Shown here one piece after another: positions 1 to 7,874 of a DNA stretch of 26,466 bases. The notes under the pieces were generated by a model. That model did no database searches, was not told where the DNA came from, and saw only the letters and a program-made list of their open reading frames with translations. The stretch lies in the NCBI GenBank assembly GCA_964533785.1, contig CAZHNG010000050.1, forward strand, positions 1 through 26,466, given 5' to 3'. A program made the position numbers and the translations under genes. Numbering within the stretch: position 1 is the stretch's first letter; each line of letters starts with the position of its first letter. The DNA is from JANQRV01 sp964533785. Lineage in GTDB: Bacteria > Bacteroidota > Bacteroidia > Chitinophagales > Saprospiraceae.

Positions 1-325
1 GCACATCGTTTGCGGCCGCTTCCAGATCAGTTCCTAGTTCAAATTCCACGGTAATAGTACTACGACCATCCGCACTGGTGGAAGACATGGAGCGAATACC
101 GGCAATACCGTTGACACTTTCTTCCAGGGGTTCCGTAATTTGCGATTCGATTACCTGAGCATTAGCTCCCACATAATTGGTAGAAACCGAAATAATCGGT
201 GGGTCGACGACGGGATATTCCCTTAGTCCAAGGTAAGTATAACCGATAAAGCCAAAAAGGACAATTACGATAGATATTACTGTAGCAAAAACGGGACGAT
301 CAATGCTAAATGTTGAGAGACTCAT
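1..325 (-). CDS. RND efflux permease, AcrB/MexB-like (N-terminal part only)
   Basis: This is the beginning of an inner-membrane RND (resistance-nodulation-division) transporter; the rest lies outside the window. The 108 visible residues start MSLSTFSIDRPVFATVISI, the standard AcrB-type opening with a short cytoplasmic helix and the first membrane span. The start of the porter domain follows, including REYPVVDPPIISV and a QITEPLEESVNGI stretch typical of the family. The start ATG (323-325) shares one base with the stop TAA of the adaptor gene, so the two genes are translationally coupled. Family members use the proton motive force to export drugs, bile salts or lipids through a tripartite pump. 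The substrate cannot be read from this fragment. The family assignment is firm. Confidence 0.9.
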   Translation of the reverse strand, partial: MSLSTFSIDRPVFATVISIVIVLFGFIGYTYLGLREYPVVDPPIISVSTNYVGANAQVIESQITEPLEESVNGIAGIRSMSSTSADGRSTITVEFELGTDLEAAANDV

Positions 326-1413
326 TATTCTTCCACCTTTAGAGGTTCAATTAATTTATTTATTACTACCGGCACCCCATCCGAAAGGGTCAATAAACCA
401 CTAACGATGATGGTATCACCCGGACTAAGGCCGTCTATTACTTCCACGTTACTCGCCATACGTTCACCGGTTTCAATCCTGGTAGCGATTGCGCGACCTT
501 TATTAGCGACGTAGACCTGTTTGCCATCTAATACCGGGATTACTGCATCCGTAGGGACAATTACCGCATTGTTATCGACTCCGGTAACCAGCGTAACCTT
601 TGCGAACTGACCGGGCTTAAGAACGTTGCTTTTATTCTCCGCGTTAGCCCTTACTTTGAATGTTCTCGTTGTCGATGAGATCTCAGGATCTATGGCGTAT
701 ACTTTAGCGTCAAAAACTTTGTTGGAACCGACAACCGTGAAGGTGACACTTTGTCCGCTCTTCACCTGGGAAAGATAACGCTCTGGAACTTCAAACTCCA
801 ATTTGATAGGACTGACTTGTTGTAAGGTAACTAATGGATCGGAAGGGGTAATGTAGGCCCCCTGGCTAACCAACCGCAGGCCCAGCATTCCTGAAAACGG
901 CGCTTTTATGGTAGATTTTTCAATTTGCACATCTATAATGGCGATCTCAGCCTGAAGATCTTCGACCCGGTTTTCCAAACGGTCCATTTCTTCTTTACTG
1001 ATACCTTGGATCTTCAACAGCTCTTCTCCCCTGGCCACTTCTTTTTTGGCTAGATCTAAATTGATCAACAACCGCTTTTTTTGCGCCTGAAGTTCAGAGT
1101 CATCGATCTGAGCCAAAACTTTTCCTTTTTGTATAAAGGAGGCTTCTCTAAAATTGAGGGATACTAATTTTCCCGCTCTTTCTGGTCTGATCTCAACGGA
1201 CTCGTAGGCGATGAGGTTACCCGTTGCATTGATCGCTTTTTCGAGAGATTGCGGCGCTATTAAGAACCCATCAACGGGTATAGCTCTCGGCGCCTGGGCA
1301 CTACTTTCCGGCGCAGAGGTGTCCTCCTCTTTTTCTTCTTCACAGGAGGAAGTGACCAGTAAAGCCGAAAGGAACATTAACCCTAAATAATTATACAGGC
1401 TGGGGATTTTCAT
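325..1413 (-). CDS. RND efflux periplasmic adaptor (HlyD/AcrA/MexA family), lipoprotein
   Basis: This is a membrane fusion protein of 362 residues that links the inner-membrane RND permease to an outer-membrane channel. Residues 1-24 form a lipoprotein-type signal ending LLVTSSC, followed by an acidic stretch (EEEKEED), so the mature protein is probably lipid-anchored. A lipoyl-like half-motif (around 70-105, ERAGKLVSLNFREASFIQKG) is followed by a coiled-coil hairpin (about 105-165). The second lipoyl half (IKAPFSGMLGLRLVSQGAYI) and the beta-barrel and membrane-proximal domains follow. This order and length are normal for the AcrA/MexA group. It overlaps the downstream permease by one base, so both form one operon. 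An outer-membrane TolC-like partner is not in the window. Confidence 0.92.
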   Translation of the reverse strand: MKIPSLYNYLGLMFLSALLVTSSCEEEKEEDTSAPESSAQAPRAIPVDGFLIAPQSLEKAINATGNLIAYESVEIRPERAGKLVSLNFREASFIQKGKVLAQIDDSELQAQKKRLLINLDLAKKEVARGEELLKIQGISKEEMDRLENRVEDLQAEIAIIDVQIEKSTIKAPFSGMLGLRLVSQGAYITPSDPLVTLQQVSPIKLEFEVPERYLSQVKSGQSVTFTVVGSNKVFDAKVYAIDPEISSTTRTFKVRANAENKSNVLKPGQFAKVTLVTGVDNNAVIVPTDAVIPVLDGKQVYVANKGRAIATRIETGERMASNVEVIDGLSPGDTIIVSGLLTLSDGVPVVINKLIEPLKVEE

Positions 1414-1462
1414 ATCTCAATTTGTAAATTCTCAAAGCAGTGGTTAAAATTCAAAAGAAGTG

Positions 1463-1491
1463 CAAATATACACAAGTATAGTTAGGTGAAA
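1463..1491 (-). promoter_or_regulatory. probable promoter of the RND efflux operon
   Basis: On the minus strand TATATTTG (1463-1470) matches the Bacteroidota -7 element TAnnTTTG exactly. A TTTC (1488-1491), one base off the -33 TTTG element, lies 17 bp upstream; the usual spacing is about 19. Transcription would start near 1456, leaving a leader of about 43 nt before the adaptor ATG at 1413. Confidence 0.4.
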
Positions 1492-1527
1492 TTTGAAGAA
1501 ATTCTGAATTAACAAACTGTTTATGAA

Positions 1528-1562
1528 AGATTGAAGATACCAGATACCAGATTTCAGACTGT
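1528..1562 (+). repeat. degenerate 7-bp tandem array (AGAYNNN, 5 units)
   Basis: Five consecutive heptamers can be read directly: AGATTGA, AGATACC, AGATACC, AGATTTC, AGACTGT. Every unit starts with AGA followed by a pyrimidine. The same AGATACC unit occurs in the inverse array at 1760-1787 and singly at 1742-1748. The function is unknown. Confidence 0.6.
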
Positions 1563-1759
1563 AAGCGTGTGATAGAAAGAGAGAAGGGTGTGGAACTATA
1601 TGAAATTTCTGTTGAACTGTACTTGAGTGATACGTACAGGCAAAGAACTACACAAATGCGTAAAAGTTCATAAATAAATATACCTGCAGATTCCCGGCAA
1701 TTTCTCATTTCAAAACCTATCCAGATGAACCCCAAATGATAAGATACCGCATCCCCCTT

Positions 1760-1787
1760 TCTGGCGTCTGGTATCTGTTATCTAATT
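1760..1787 (-). repeat. degenerate 7-bp tandem array, inverse orientation (4 units)
   Basis: On the plus strand the units read TCTGGCG, TCTGGTA, TCTGTTA, TCTAATT. On the minus strand this is AGATAAC-AGATACC-AGACGCC-AGA, the same pattern as 1528-1562. The array begins within the lnt stop codon (cta at 1782-1784 on the plus strand), so the last residues of lnt abut it. It can pair with the forward array about 200 bp away. Confidence 0.55.
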
Positions 1788-3548
1788 CCTTTTAGGTATT
1801 TGCCAGGATTTAACAAACAGATTAAGCAAAAGCACGACCGCAGCAAACACAGATACCCGGGCAATGACATCGCCCCAAATAACATAAAAGGTGATTTCAT
1901 CATTAAATTTCAGGGTATGCTGAATGGATGCGATTTCGTCGTAGCGAGTGGGTTTAATGATATCTCCTCTTTGATTGATGAAAGCGGAAATACCGGTATT
2001 GGCAGATTGGGCGACCGGTCTTCTGGTTTCGATAGCGCGCAACGAAGCAAAGTAGAGGTGCTGGCGGTGGCCGGCGGTATTATCCCACCATCCGTCGTTG
2101 GTCACTACAAAAGCAGCATTGGCTCCTTTTTTGATGTAACCGGTAAAGTATTCGCCGTATACGGATTCATAACAAATGACGGGGGCGATCGCTCCGGATT
2201 CACTGGTAAAGACACCGCGTTCCGGCTGAGTGCCTATTCCTGCAGTAGTACCGCCGAGTTTATCGACAATACCTTTGAACGGGGCCAGGATCTCCTGATA
2301 AGGGAATATTTCCGGGCCGGGCACCAGTTTCGATTTTTTATACACAGGGATTTGTTCCTGCTCCTTTTCAAGCTGTACGGCAATATTGAGTATCTCCCGT
2401 CGAATGGTATCACCAGTAGGCCGAATGAGAAATCTTGTATTGGGTGTTGAAGGTTCATGGGGTAAAAATTCGGTATAGGCATTCATACCGGCAACTATTT
2501 TTAGATCCGGATACCGTTGCAAAAAGCTTTTTAATCCCCGGATAGCGGGATAACTTTCGATAGCATGGGTTTCGACGTAACCAAAACTTGACTCGGGGAA
2601 TACAAGGTAATCCGTATTTTCATCAACAACTTCTGTCGAAAGTTGAATGAAATGTTGCAGTTGCATATTTTCCGGAATGCTGAATTTGACGTGATGCGGT
2701 TCGTAGTTCGGTTGCACAATGGCTACTTGGATGGGTTTTCCTTTTTCTTCGTAATTGTAATACCTGAACAAAGAAAAAGCCGCAGGTATTAGGAGTAAAA
2801 AAGCGAGTTGCCACCACCTGGATCTCTTCGATGGTTTTTGCCATATACTAAAAATTAAAATATTTGCTAGCCAAATCCAGAGCGTTCCACCGAATGCTCC
2901 GGTATATTCGTACCACTGGACTACGGCAGGAAATTCGGCAAAGCTGTTCCCCAGCATCAACCAGGGCCAGCTTAAATCCCAATTAAGGTGAATATATTCA
3001 AAAGTGATCCAATAAACAATGAGCGAAAAATAGCCGAGATTCGGCATTCGCTTTTGTGTATAATGAAAGAACAAAAAAGGTATGCACATCAGCAGCGAAT
3101 TGACCAAAATAGCAAATAAACCTGCTTCCAACGCTGCATTAGCCACCCAATAAGTTGAAATGATATTCCAAAGGACAAAGGTATTATAGGCATAAAAAAA
3201 TAAAGATCTTCCGGTATTCCCGGCGATCTTTCGTATTTCCTGCTCTACCCTAATCAAAGGTACAAAACCAATAAACATCAAAACCGGTAGCGGCAAAATA
3301 TCGGGAAATCCCACGCCCAGCAAGACCGCACTCAGGCAAGACCAACTAAACCAGCGCCAATGGACATCGGCCCGGTAAACGAAATAAGCAAACAACAGGC
3401 TCGTGCCCAACCAGGCCGATAACAATAAAACCAGTGGTCGGTATCCCCACAAATGATCGGCCAATGACAAGTGGTACATGTCGTAACCGACGTAAGCAGT
3501 GATCAGTAATAGCACTACAGCCAGGAGAAGTCTTAGTTTTTCAGTCAT
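1782..3548 (-). CDS. lnt: apolipoprotein N-acyltransferase
   Basis: Inner-membrane enzyme that adds the third acyl chain to the N-terminal cysteine of lipoproteins, the last step after Lgt and LspA. It has 588 residues, slightly longer than the E. coli enzyme. Residues 1-265 hold about eight hydrophobic spans; the nitrilase-like domain runs from about 272 to 550, and a last span sits at about 553-577. The catalytic triad is visible: Glu319 in LVFPESSFGY, Lys405 in VYKKSKLVPGPE and Cys459 in PVICYESVYGE. The downstream WWDNTAGHRQHL stretch is also typical. It starts 38 bp after the pdeM stop on the same strand, so it is probably the last gene of a mutA-pdeM-lnt unit. Its stop codon lies inside a heptamer repeat. 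Confidence 0.95.
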   Translation of the reverse strand: MTEKLRLLLAVVLLLITAYVGYDMYHLSLADHLWGYRPLVLLLSAWLGTSLLFAYFVYRADVHWRWFSWSCLSAVLLGVGFPDILPLPVLMFIGFVPLIRVEQEIRKIAGNTGRSLFFYAYNTFVLWNIISTYWVANAALEAGLFAILVNSLLMCIPFLFFHYTQKRMPNLGYFSLIVYWITFEYIHLNWDLSWPWLMLGNSFAEFPAVVQWYEYTGAFGGTLWIWLANILIFSIWQKPSKRSRWWQLAFLLLIPAAFSLFRYYNYEEKGKPIQVAIVQPNYEPHHVKFSIPENMQLQHFIQLSTEVVDENTDYLVFPESSFGYVETHAIESYPAIRGLKSFLQRYPDLKIVAGMNAYTEFLPHEPSTPNTRFLIRPTGDTIRREILNIAVQLEKEQEQIPVYKKSKLVPGPEIFPYQEILAPFKGIVDKLGGTTAGIGTQPERGVFTSESGAIAPVICYESVYGEYFTGYIKKGANAAFVVTNDGWWDNTAGHRQHLYFASLRAIETRRPVAQSANTGISAFINQRGDIIKPTRYDEIASIQHTLKFNDEITFYVIWGDVIARVSVFAAVVLLLNLFVKSWQIPKRN

Positions 3549-3586
3549 ATTTCCGAATATACAGCTTAGTAATAATAAAACATTGC

Positions 3587-4240
3587 CTAACTAACCTTCA
3601 CTACTGCATCTTCCACGATTACAAATACTTCATCCCCTTTTTCCGGAAGGATATTAGCAGTACCGGTAAACAAACCAAAGGCAGGAAAAATACTTTGTTG
3701 TTTACCAAAATAAAAACAGGAAAAGCGCAAACGCTGTCTGCCGTTACCGCGTAGGCGCACACTGGGATGCACGTGCCCGGCGATATTGTAATATCCTTCA
3801 GGAATGTCTTGCTTTTCCATGGGATAATGGGTAAAAATGAAAGGGTTTTGCTGCAAGGCAGGATCGTGAATGATCAGGTTATTGTCGGTGTAAAAATTTA
3901 AGGGCAAGATATCGTGGTTTCCGATGACCAATTCGAAGATTATGGTGTGAAATTGCCGAACCAGGTCAGTAAATTCGTCACAAATTTTGTTGTGATTACT
4001 GTGAAAAAGATCTCCTAACAACAATACCCTATCCGGTTTAAAATCGACCAATAAACTCAGCAGGCGATCCCAGTTGGCATCAGCTACCATACTTGGCACC
4101 GCAATGCCGGCTTTGCGAAAATGGGCAGCTTTGCCCAAGTGCAGATCAGCGAGAATAACACAGGATTCTTCTTCCCAAAAAGCTGCCTTTAATGGATGTA
4201 AATGAAAGGTTTGTCCGCTAACTTTTGTCGTTTCCACCAT
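3587..4240 (-). CDS. pdeM: ligase-associated DNA damage response endonuclease PdeM (metallophosphoesterase)
   Basis: A 217-residue calcineurin-like metallophosphoesterase. All metal-binding motifs are present in order: ADLHLGK, LLGDLFHS, VIGNHD, FTHYP and GHVHP. The GKAAHFRKAGIAVP segment after the first motif and the overall length match the PdeM group, a predicted DNA-processing nuclease in other bacteria often encoded near an ATP-dependent ligase and an Lhr-type helicase. Those partners are not seen here. The start chosen is the ATG at 4238-4240 (MVETTKV); the frame is open 15 codons further upstream, but that extension runs deeper into mutA and is not family-like. With this start the gene overlaps mutA by 23 bp, suggesting translational coupling. 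Confidence 0.85.
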   Translation of the reverse strand: MVETTKVSGQTFHLHPLKAAFWEEESCVILADLHLGKAAHFRKAGIAVPSMVADANWDRLLSLLVDFKPDRVLLLGDLFHSNHNKICDEFTDLVRQFHTIIFELVIGNHDILPLNFYTDNNLIIHDPALQQNPFIFTHYPMEKQDIPEGYYNIAGHVHPSVRLRGNGRQRLRFSCFYFGKQQSIFPAFGLFTGTANILPEKGDEVFVIVEDAVVKVS

Positions 4241-5345
4241 ATTCCAGATCAAGAAATTTTTGCCAGGCTTTCTGTGATAAAGCATCGGTCATTTGCTCAA
4301 TATAATAACTTCCTGCTGCCGGATCAATCACTCGATCGAGATAAGACTCCATCTGTAGTATATGCTGGACATTTCTGGCAACCTGCCGGCTAAATTCCGT
4401 TCCCGTCGGATCCGTCATTGCATCGGAAGGTGTAACGATCAAATAGTCCGTTCCTCCGATTACCGCGGATAATGCTTGCGAGCCCGCTCTGATCATGTTG
4501 TTATTCACTTCCTCAGCATCCTGATTAATGAGCGTTCTGACCATTATATTGCATCGTCCTTTAACACCGTATGCATCCAAAATAGTCGTCCATAACTTGC
4601 GTAAAGATCTTATTTTGGCAACTTCCGGGAGAAAATGGTCTCCGATTTCCAGTTCAAATACCAAGGATTGATTAACCTGGTCAGGAGCTATTCCCTCCTC
4701 CTGCAACAAATATAAATAGCGGTTACCTCGATAGATCAGATGGGCCAATTGATCAGAATAATCCTTCCCGCTTTGTTTCAATTGCATGAACTTCACCTTA
4801 GTCGTACCAATTTGGCTGAAAAGGGCTTTCAAGCTGTCCAATGACGTTTCTGCTTTTAGAGGATCATAGTTCATTGCCCCCCGGATCTCTTTTTTATGGT
4901 TTTCGCCGAAAGATTGAAGTCTTTGAAAAATCTGGAGTAGGTCAACGTTACGGTCCGTGGTAAGAAAGAACTCAATATAACTGGTTTCTACGCCCTTCAA
5001 TAATTGAGCGATTTGCTGTTCGTCCGGCGTAAAATGAAATTCCAACTCTAAAAAATTAGCCCCGCCGTTCAGCGCGGATAATACCTTTTGGTTCACGGCT
5101 TCCAGATCACCAGCTACCACTATTTTTTCACCGATCCACCAGCTATTATCCATTTTATCCTGATTGACGGATGGTGGGAAATCCTCGAATTCTTCCGGAT
5201 GGTAAAATGGTGCCACCTGGATGTTTTCCTCAATAGACCAGATCAAGTCTTCGAATGGTTTGCCTCTTAGATCTTTTGTGGCTTTAGCTATCCATTCAGC
5301 TTTACTTACCGATGGGAATTCCGAGAATGATAATTTCTTTTCCAT
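4218..5345 (-). CDS. mutA: methylmalonyl-CoA mutase small (beta) subunit, short form
   Basis: This resembles the non-catalytic small subunit of the B12-dependent methylmalonyl-CoA mutase, which pairs with MutB to interconvert methylmalonyl-CoA and succinyl-CoA. The TIM-barrel domain is recognisable: DLRGKPFEDLIWS near the N-terminus, AGSQALSAVIGGTDYL, and the C-terminal barrel motif SYLDRVIDPAAGSYYIEQMTDAL. The protein ends 24 residues later at GGNDKS, giving 375 residues. From memory, family members run to about 450 or more, so the linker and degenerate cobalamin-binding-like domain appear to be missing. No frameshift is visible, because pdeM begins inside the last codons. No mutB is present in the window. 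The subunit assignment is good; whether it works in a complex is unknown. Confidence 0.85.
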   Translation of the reverse strand: MEKKLSFSEFPSVSKAEWIAKATKDLRGKPFEDLIWSIEENIQVAPFYHPEEFEDFPPSVNQDKMDNSWWIGEKIVVAGDLEAVNQKVLSALNGGANFLELEFHFTPDEQQIAQLLKGVETSYIEFFLTTDRNVDLLQIFQRLQSFGENHKKEIRGAMNYDPLKAETSLDSLKALFSQIGTTKVKFMQLKQSGKDYSDQLAHLIYRGNRYLYLLQEEGIAPDQVNQSLVFELEIGDHFLPEVAKIRSLRKLWTTILDAYGVKGRCNIMVRTLINQDAEEVNNNMIRAGSQALSAVIGGTDYLIVTPSDAMTDPTGTEFSRQVARNVQHILQMESYLDRVIDPAAGSYYIEQMTDALSQKAWQKFLDLEYGGNDKS

Positions 5346-5350
5346 GATCC

Positions 5351-5380
5351 CAAAAATAATAGAATATGTTGATGTCTGAA
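5351..5380 (-). promoter_or_regulatory. possible promoter of mutA-pdeM-lnt
   Basis: On the minus strand TATTTTTG (5351-5358) fits TAnnTTTG, and TTC (5378-5380, consensus TTG) lies exactly 19 bp upstream. The element is only 5 bp from the mutA ATG, so the transcript would be almost leaderless. That makes this call weak. Confidence 0.25.
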
Positions 5381-5469
5381 AAAATAGATTTGAAACCTAA
5401 AGATAGAAGACGCTACAAGTAGAGCGGAAGAAAATGGGTATGTAACTATATATCTTTATTATCAGCATA

Positions 5470-5487
5470 CTAAAAGCAAACTTTTAG
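5470..5487. promoter_or_regulatory. perfect 7-bp inverted repeat between mutA and iscS
   Basis: CTAAAAG (5470-5476) and CTTTTAG (5481-5487) flank a 4-base spacer CAAA. The site is 34 bp upstream of the iscS ATG in the 176-bp divergent region. It could be a weak hairpin in the iscS leader or an operator; the stem is A/T-rich. Confidence 0.3.
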
Positions 5488-5521
5488 GGATGATTGCGGT
5501 TGAGAAAGTAAAACCTGGAAA

Positions 5522-6715
5522 ATGACAAAGGATAGAATATACCTCGATTATAATGCCACTACGCCGGTGGACCCGGAAGTGTTGGAAGCTATGCTACCCT
5601 ATTTTCACGAGATGCCGGGCAATGCTGCGAGCCGCAATCATCCCTTTGGCTGGGAAGCAGAAGAAGCGGTGAGTCATGCCCGGTCTACAATAGCCTCCAT
5701 TTTACAAATAGAAGAAAAGGAAATCGTTTTCACTTCCGGTGCTACGGAGTCCATCAATCTGGCACTCAAAGGCGTATTTGAATTATATCACCGTAAAGGC
5801 AATCACCTCATCACCGTCAAAACAGAGCATAATGCCGTTTTGGATACTTGCCATGCGATTGAAAAACAAGGTGGCCGTGTGACTTATCTGGATGTGGATG
5901 AAAACGGTTTGATAGACTTAGAGGAACTAGCAAAAGCAATTACTCCCGAAACCATACTTGTATCGGTTATGTGGGCGAACAATGAAACGGGAGTCATTCA
6001 GCCCATTCAGGAAATCGGCGAAATTTGTGCCAGCAAAGGTGTGATCTTCATGAGTGATGCTACGCAAGCCGTAGGGAAAATCCCCGTTTTCCCTAAAAAT
6101 AACCAGGTGCATTTACTGGCCTTTTCCGCACATAAAATGTATGGCCCCAAAGGAGCGGGTGCTTTGTACGTTAGCAATAAAGATCCACGAATCAAGCTGG
6201 CTCCACAGATCCACGGCGGTGGGCATGAATCGGGATACCGGTCAGGAACACTCAATGTAACGGGTATCGTTGGCCTTGGCAAAGCCCTTGAAATTGCGGA
6301 TGCTTCAATGGAAAAAGAAGCTGCAAGATTGGGGCAATTAAGGGATCAACTGGAAGGAGGGCTACAGGCCAACGTTGAAGAAATGAAGATCAATGGGAAA
6401 GGGGCAGCGCGACTACCTCATGTTTCCAACTTATCTTTTCGATACGTAGAAGCGGAGGCATTGATGAATACCTTCAACCAGAAAATTGCTGCTTCTACTG
6501 GCTCGGCTTGTTCATCGGCTTCGCTGGAACCGTCTCACGTTCTCACTGCAATGGGATTAGATGAATATGATGTAAAGGGTTCCGTCCGTTTCAGCTTGGG
6601 AAGGTTCACCCAATCTGCTGATATCCTTACTACCATAGAATTGGTTTCGCAAGGTATTCAACAATTGCGTGCACACAACCCTGTCTGGGAAATGCATCAG
6701 GAAGGGTTGATCTAG
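5522..6715 (+). CDS. iscS: cysteine desulfurase, IscS-like
   Basis: PLP-dependent enzyme that takes sulfur from L-cysteine for Fe-S cluster and tRNA thiolation pathways. In 397 residues it follows E. coli IscS closely: IYLDYNATTPVDPEV at the start, TEHNAVLDTC with the PLP-stacking His103, and Lys205 in FSAHKMYGPKGAGALYV as the Schiff-base lysine. The mobile-loop cysteine Cys330 lies in STGSACSSASLEPSHVL, which marks the class I type. It ends at VWEMHQEGLI, so the roughly 10 residues after the WEM motif in E. coli IscS (near its IscU-binding region) are absent. No iscU, iscA or iscR is adjacent; the neighbours are on the opposite strand. The desulfurase call is firm; the specific IscS role is likely but not certain. 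Confidence 0.88.
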   Translation: MTKDRIYLDYNATTPVDPEVLEAMLPYFHEMPGNAASRNHPFGWEAEEAVSHARSTIASILQIEEKEIVFTSGATESINLALKGVFELYHRKGNHLITVKTEHNAVLDTCHAIEKQGGRVTYLDVDENGLIDLEELAKAITPETILVSVMWANNETGVIQPIQEIGEICASKGVIFMSDATQAVGKIPVFPKNNQVHLLAFSAHKMYGPKGAGALYVSNKDPRIKLAPQIHGGGHESGYRSGTLNVTGIVGLGKALEIADASMEKEAARLGQLRDQLEGGLQANVEEMKINGKGAARLPHVSNLSFRYVEAEALMNTFNQKIAASTGSACSSASLEPSHVLTAMGLDEYDVKGSVRFSLGRFTQSADILTTIELVSQGIQQLRAHNPVWEMHQEGLI

Positions 6716-6782
6716 CAATTGAGAAGACTGATTTGTAGTTTGGGCGTAATGAGGTTAACCTGATTTGACTATTTTGCCTTTT

Positions 6783-6882
6783 AGGAGCCACGAATGCAAG
6801 AATAGGAGAACTTATATATGTATATGAATGGGACATTTTTATTTCGAATATCGGCTCCGCCAAATAACAAATTACACGAATT
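6783..6882. repeat. degenerate palindromic intergenic element (CCACGAAT type)
   Basis: GGAGCCACGAATGCAAGAAT (from 6784) faces an imperfect inverse copy ending GGCTCC at 6853-6858, with CGAAT also mirrored at 6845-6849. A further ACACGAATT lies at 6874-6882. Arms of this kind recall intergenic palindromes with a CCACGAATGCACGAAT core that I remember from several bacterial genomes. Here the arms are eroded. The element lies in the 232-bp gap between the convergent iscS and EamA genes. Confidence 0.4.
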
Positions 6883-6947
6883 GGGCGTCTTAAAATTTTT
6901 GCTGGAAACCGATCTACTGAGTAATGATAAAACAGCCGTATTGCCGA

Positions 6948-7874
6948 TTAAAATTTTCGTTCACTATAAATCTCCCCCGGCAATTTCTTTGAGTAGTTGA
7001 CCTTTTCGGGCTTCCGGCTTCTGCTTAAATAGACACCGCCAAATATCAATCCCATTCCAATAAAATGATAATAGGTGATCGCCTCATTATCCAAAACGCC
7101 CCAAAGTAAAGCCACTACCGGAACAAGATAACTCACCATAGACGAAAAAACGGGGGAGGTCCATTTGATCAACTGAAAGAAAATGACAGAAGCCAATACC
7201 GTACTGAAAAGGGCCAAAATAGAAACGTAGCCTAAAGCCTGCATTCCTTGGGGATGAGTTTGGACTACCATAAAAAAATCGGTAAACAAAAGCAAAATAA
7301 AACCAGGAATACCAACCATTACAAAGGAAACGGTGCTAATGAGTAAAGACTTCATATCCTGTAGATAATAACCTACGGTATTACCACTAATGGCATAACA
7401 AATGGTAGCTAACACAATGAGCAGACCATACCAGATATTAGCCTGAAAAGAATTGCTTTCACCGAAGACGATTAGAAGTATTGCTCCGGTCAGTCCCAGT
7501 ATCACTCCAAAAAATTTATTGGCTCCCCAGGGCGCTTTAAAAATAACTACGCCTAAAAGCAGGGTCGATAAGGGTGTCAAAGAATTTAAAATTCCCGCAA
7601 TGGAGCTACTCACCTGAGTCTGTGCAAACGGGAAAAGAAAGGAAGGTAATGCCGTACCGGTCAACCCAACTAATAACAAAAAGGGCCAATATTTCCAATT
7701 TACTTTTTTCCACTGCGTTAATAGAATTGGTAAAAAAGCCAAAGCAGATATTGTTAACCGAAGACAGGCCACCTGGTACGGTGAAAAGGCCACCAAACTT
7801 TTTTTTATCAAAATATAGGAAGTTCCCCAAATTAAACTCAACAAAACGAGTACCAGCCAGGATTTGATTGACAT
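6948..7874 (-). CDS. EamA/DMT-family membrane transporter
   Basis: An inner-membrane protein of 308 residues with about ten hydrophobic spans in two tandem EamA repeats (roughly 5-140 and 150-290). The opening SWLVLVLLSLIWGTSYILIKKSL is the typical first helix of the family. GILNSLTPLSTLLLGVV and SSMVSYLVPVVALLWGVL are the paired repeat motifs. Members of the drug/metabolite transporter superfamily export amino acids, nucleobases or other metabolites; the substrate cannot be told from sequence. It is probably a single-gene unit, 455 bp downstream of glgC and convergent with iscS. Confidence 0.9.
   Translation of the reverse strand: MSIKSWLVLVLLSLIWGTSYILIKKSLVAFSPYQVACLRLTISALAFLPILLTQWKKVNWKYWPFLLLVGLTGTALPSFLFPFAQTQVSSSIAGILNSLTPLSTLLLGVVIFKAPWGANKFFGVILGLTGAILLIVFGESNSFQANIWYGLLIVLATICYAISGNTVGYYLQDMKSLLISTVSFVMVGIPGFILLLFTDFFMVVQTHPQGMQALGYVSILALFSTVLASVIFFQLIKWTSPVFSSMVSYLVPVVALLWGVLDNEAITYYHFIGMGLIFGGVYLSRSRKPEKVNYSKKLPGEIYSERKF

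Larger units (their letters stand above)
1414..1781. other. 368-bp intergenic region with short heptamer arrays
   Basis: This region lies between the end of lnt and the start of the efflux adaptor, both on the minus strand. It holds the probable efflux promoter at its left end. It also has a forward heptamer-period array (1528-1562) and a second array in inverse orientation that starts at 1760 and runs into the lnt stop codon. The 180 bp between the two arrays contain no recognisable gene. The 94-codon open frame on the minus strand (1451-1735) runs through the repeats and has no coding character. Confidence 0.6.

Noticed and set aside
1451..1735. 94-codon open frame on the minus strand between lnt and the efflux adaptor
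   Set aside because: It runs through the heptamer repeats and the efflux promoter and has no family-like sequence.
1800..2450. 216-codon open frame on the plus strand
   Set aside because: It is antisense to lnt, whose catalytic motifs are intact; composition fits a shadow frame.
4241..4285. Upstream extension of pdeM (15 more codons)
   Set aside because: It would deepen the overlap with mutA and has no similarity to PdeM N-termini; the ATG at 4240 fits better.
6818..7000. 60-codon open frame on the plus strand
   Set aside because: It overlaps a palindromic repeat and the end of the EamA gene; no coding evidence.
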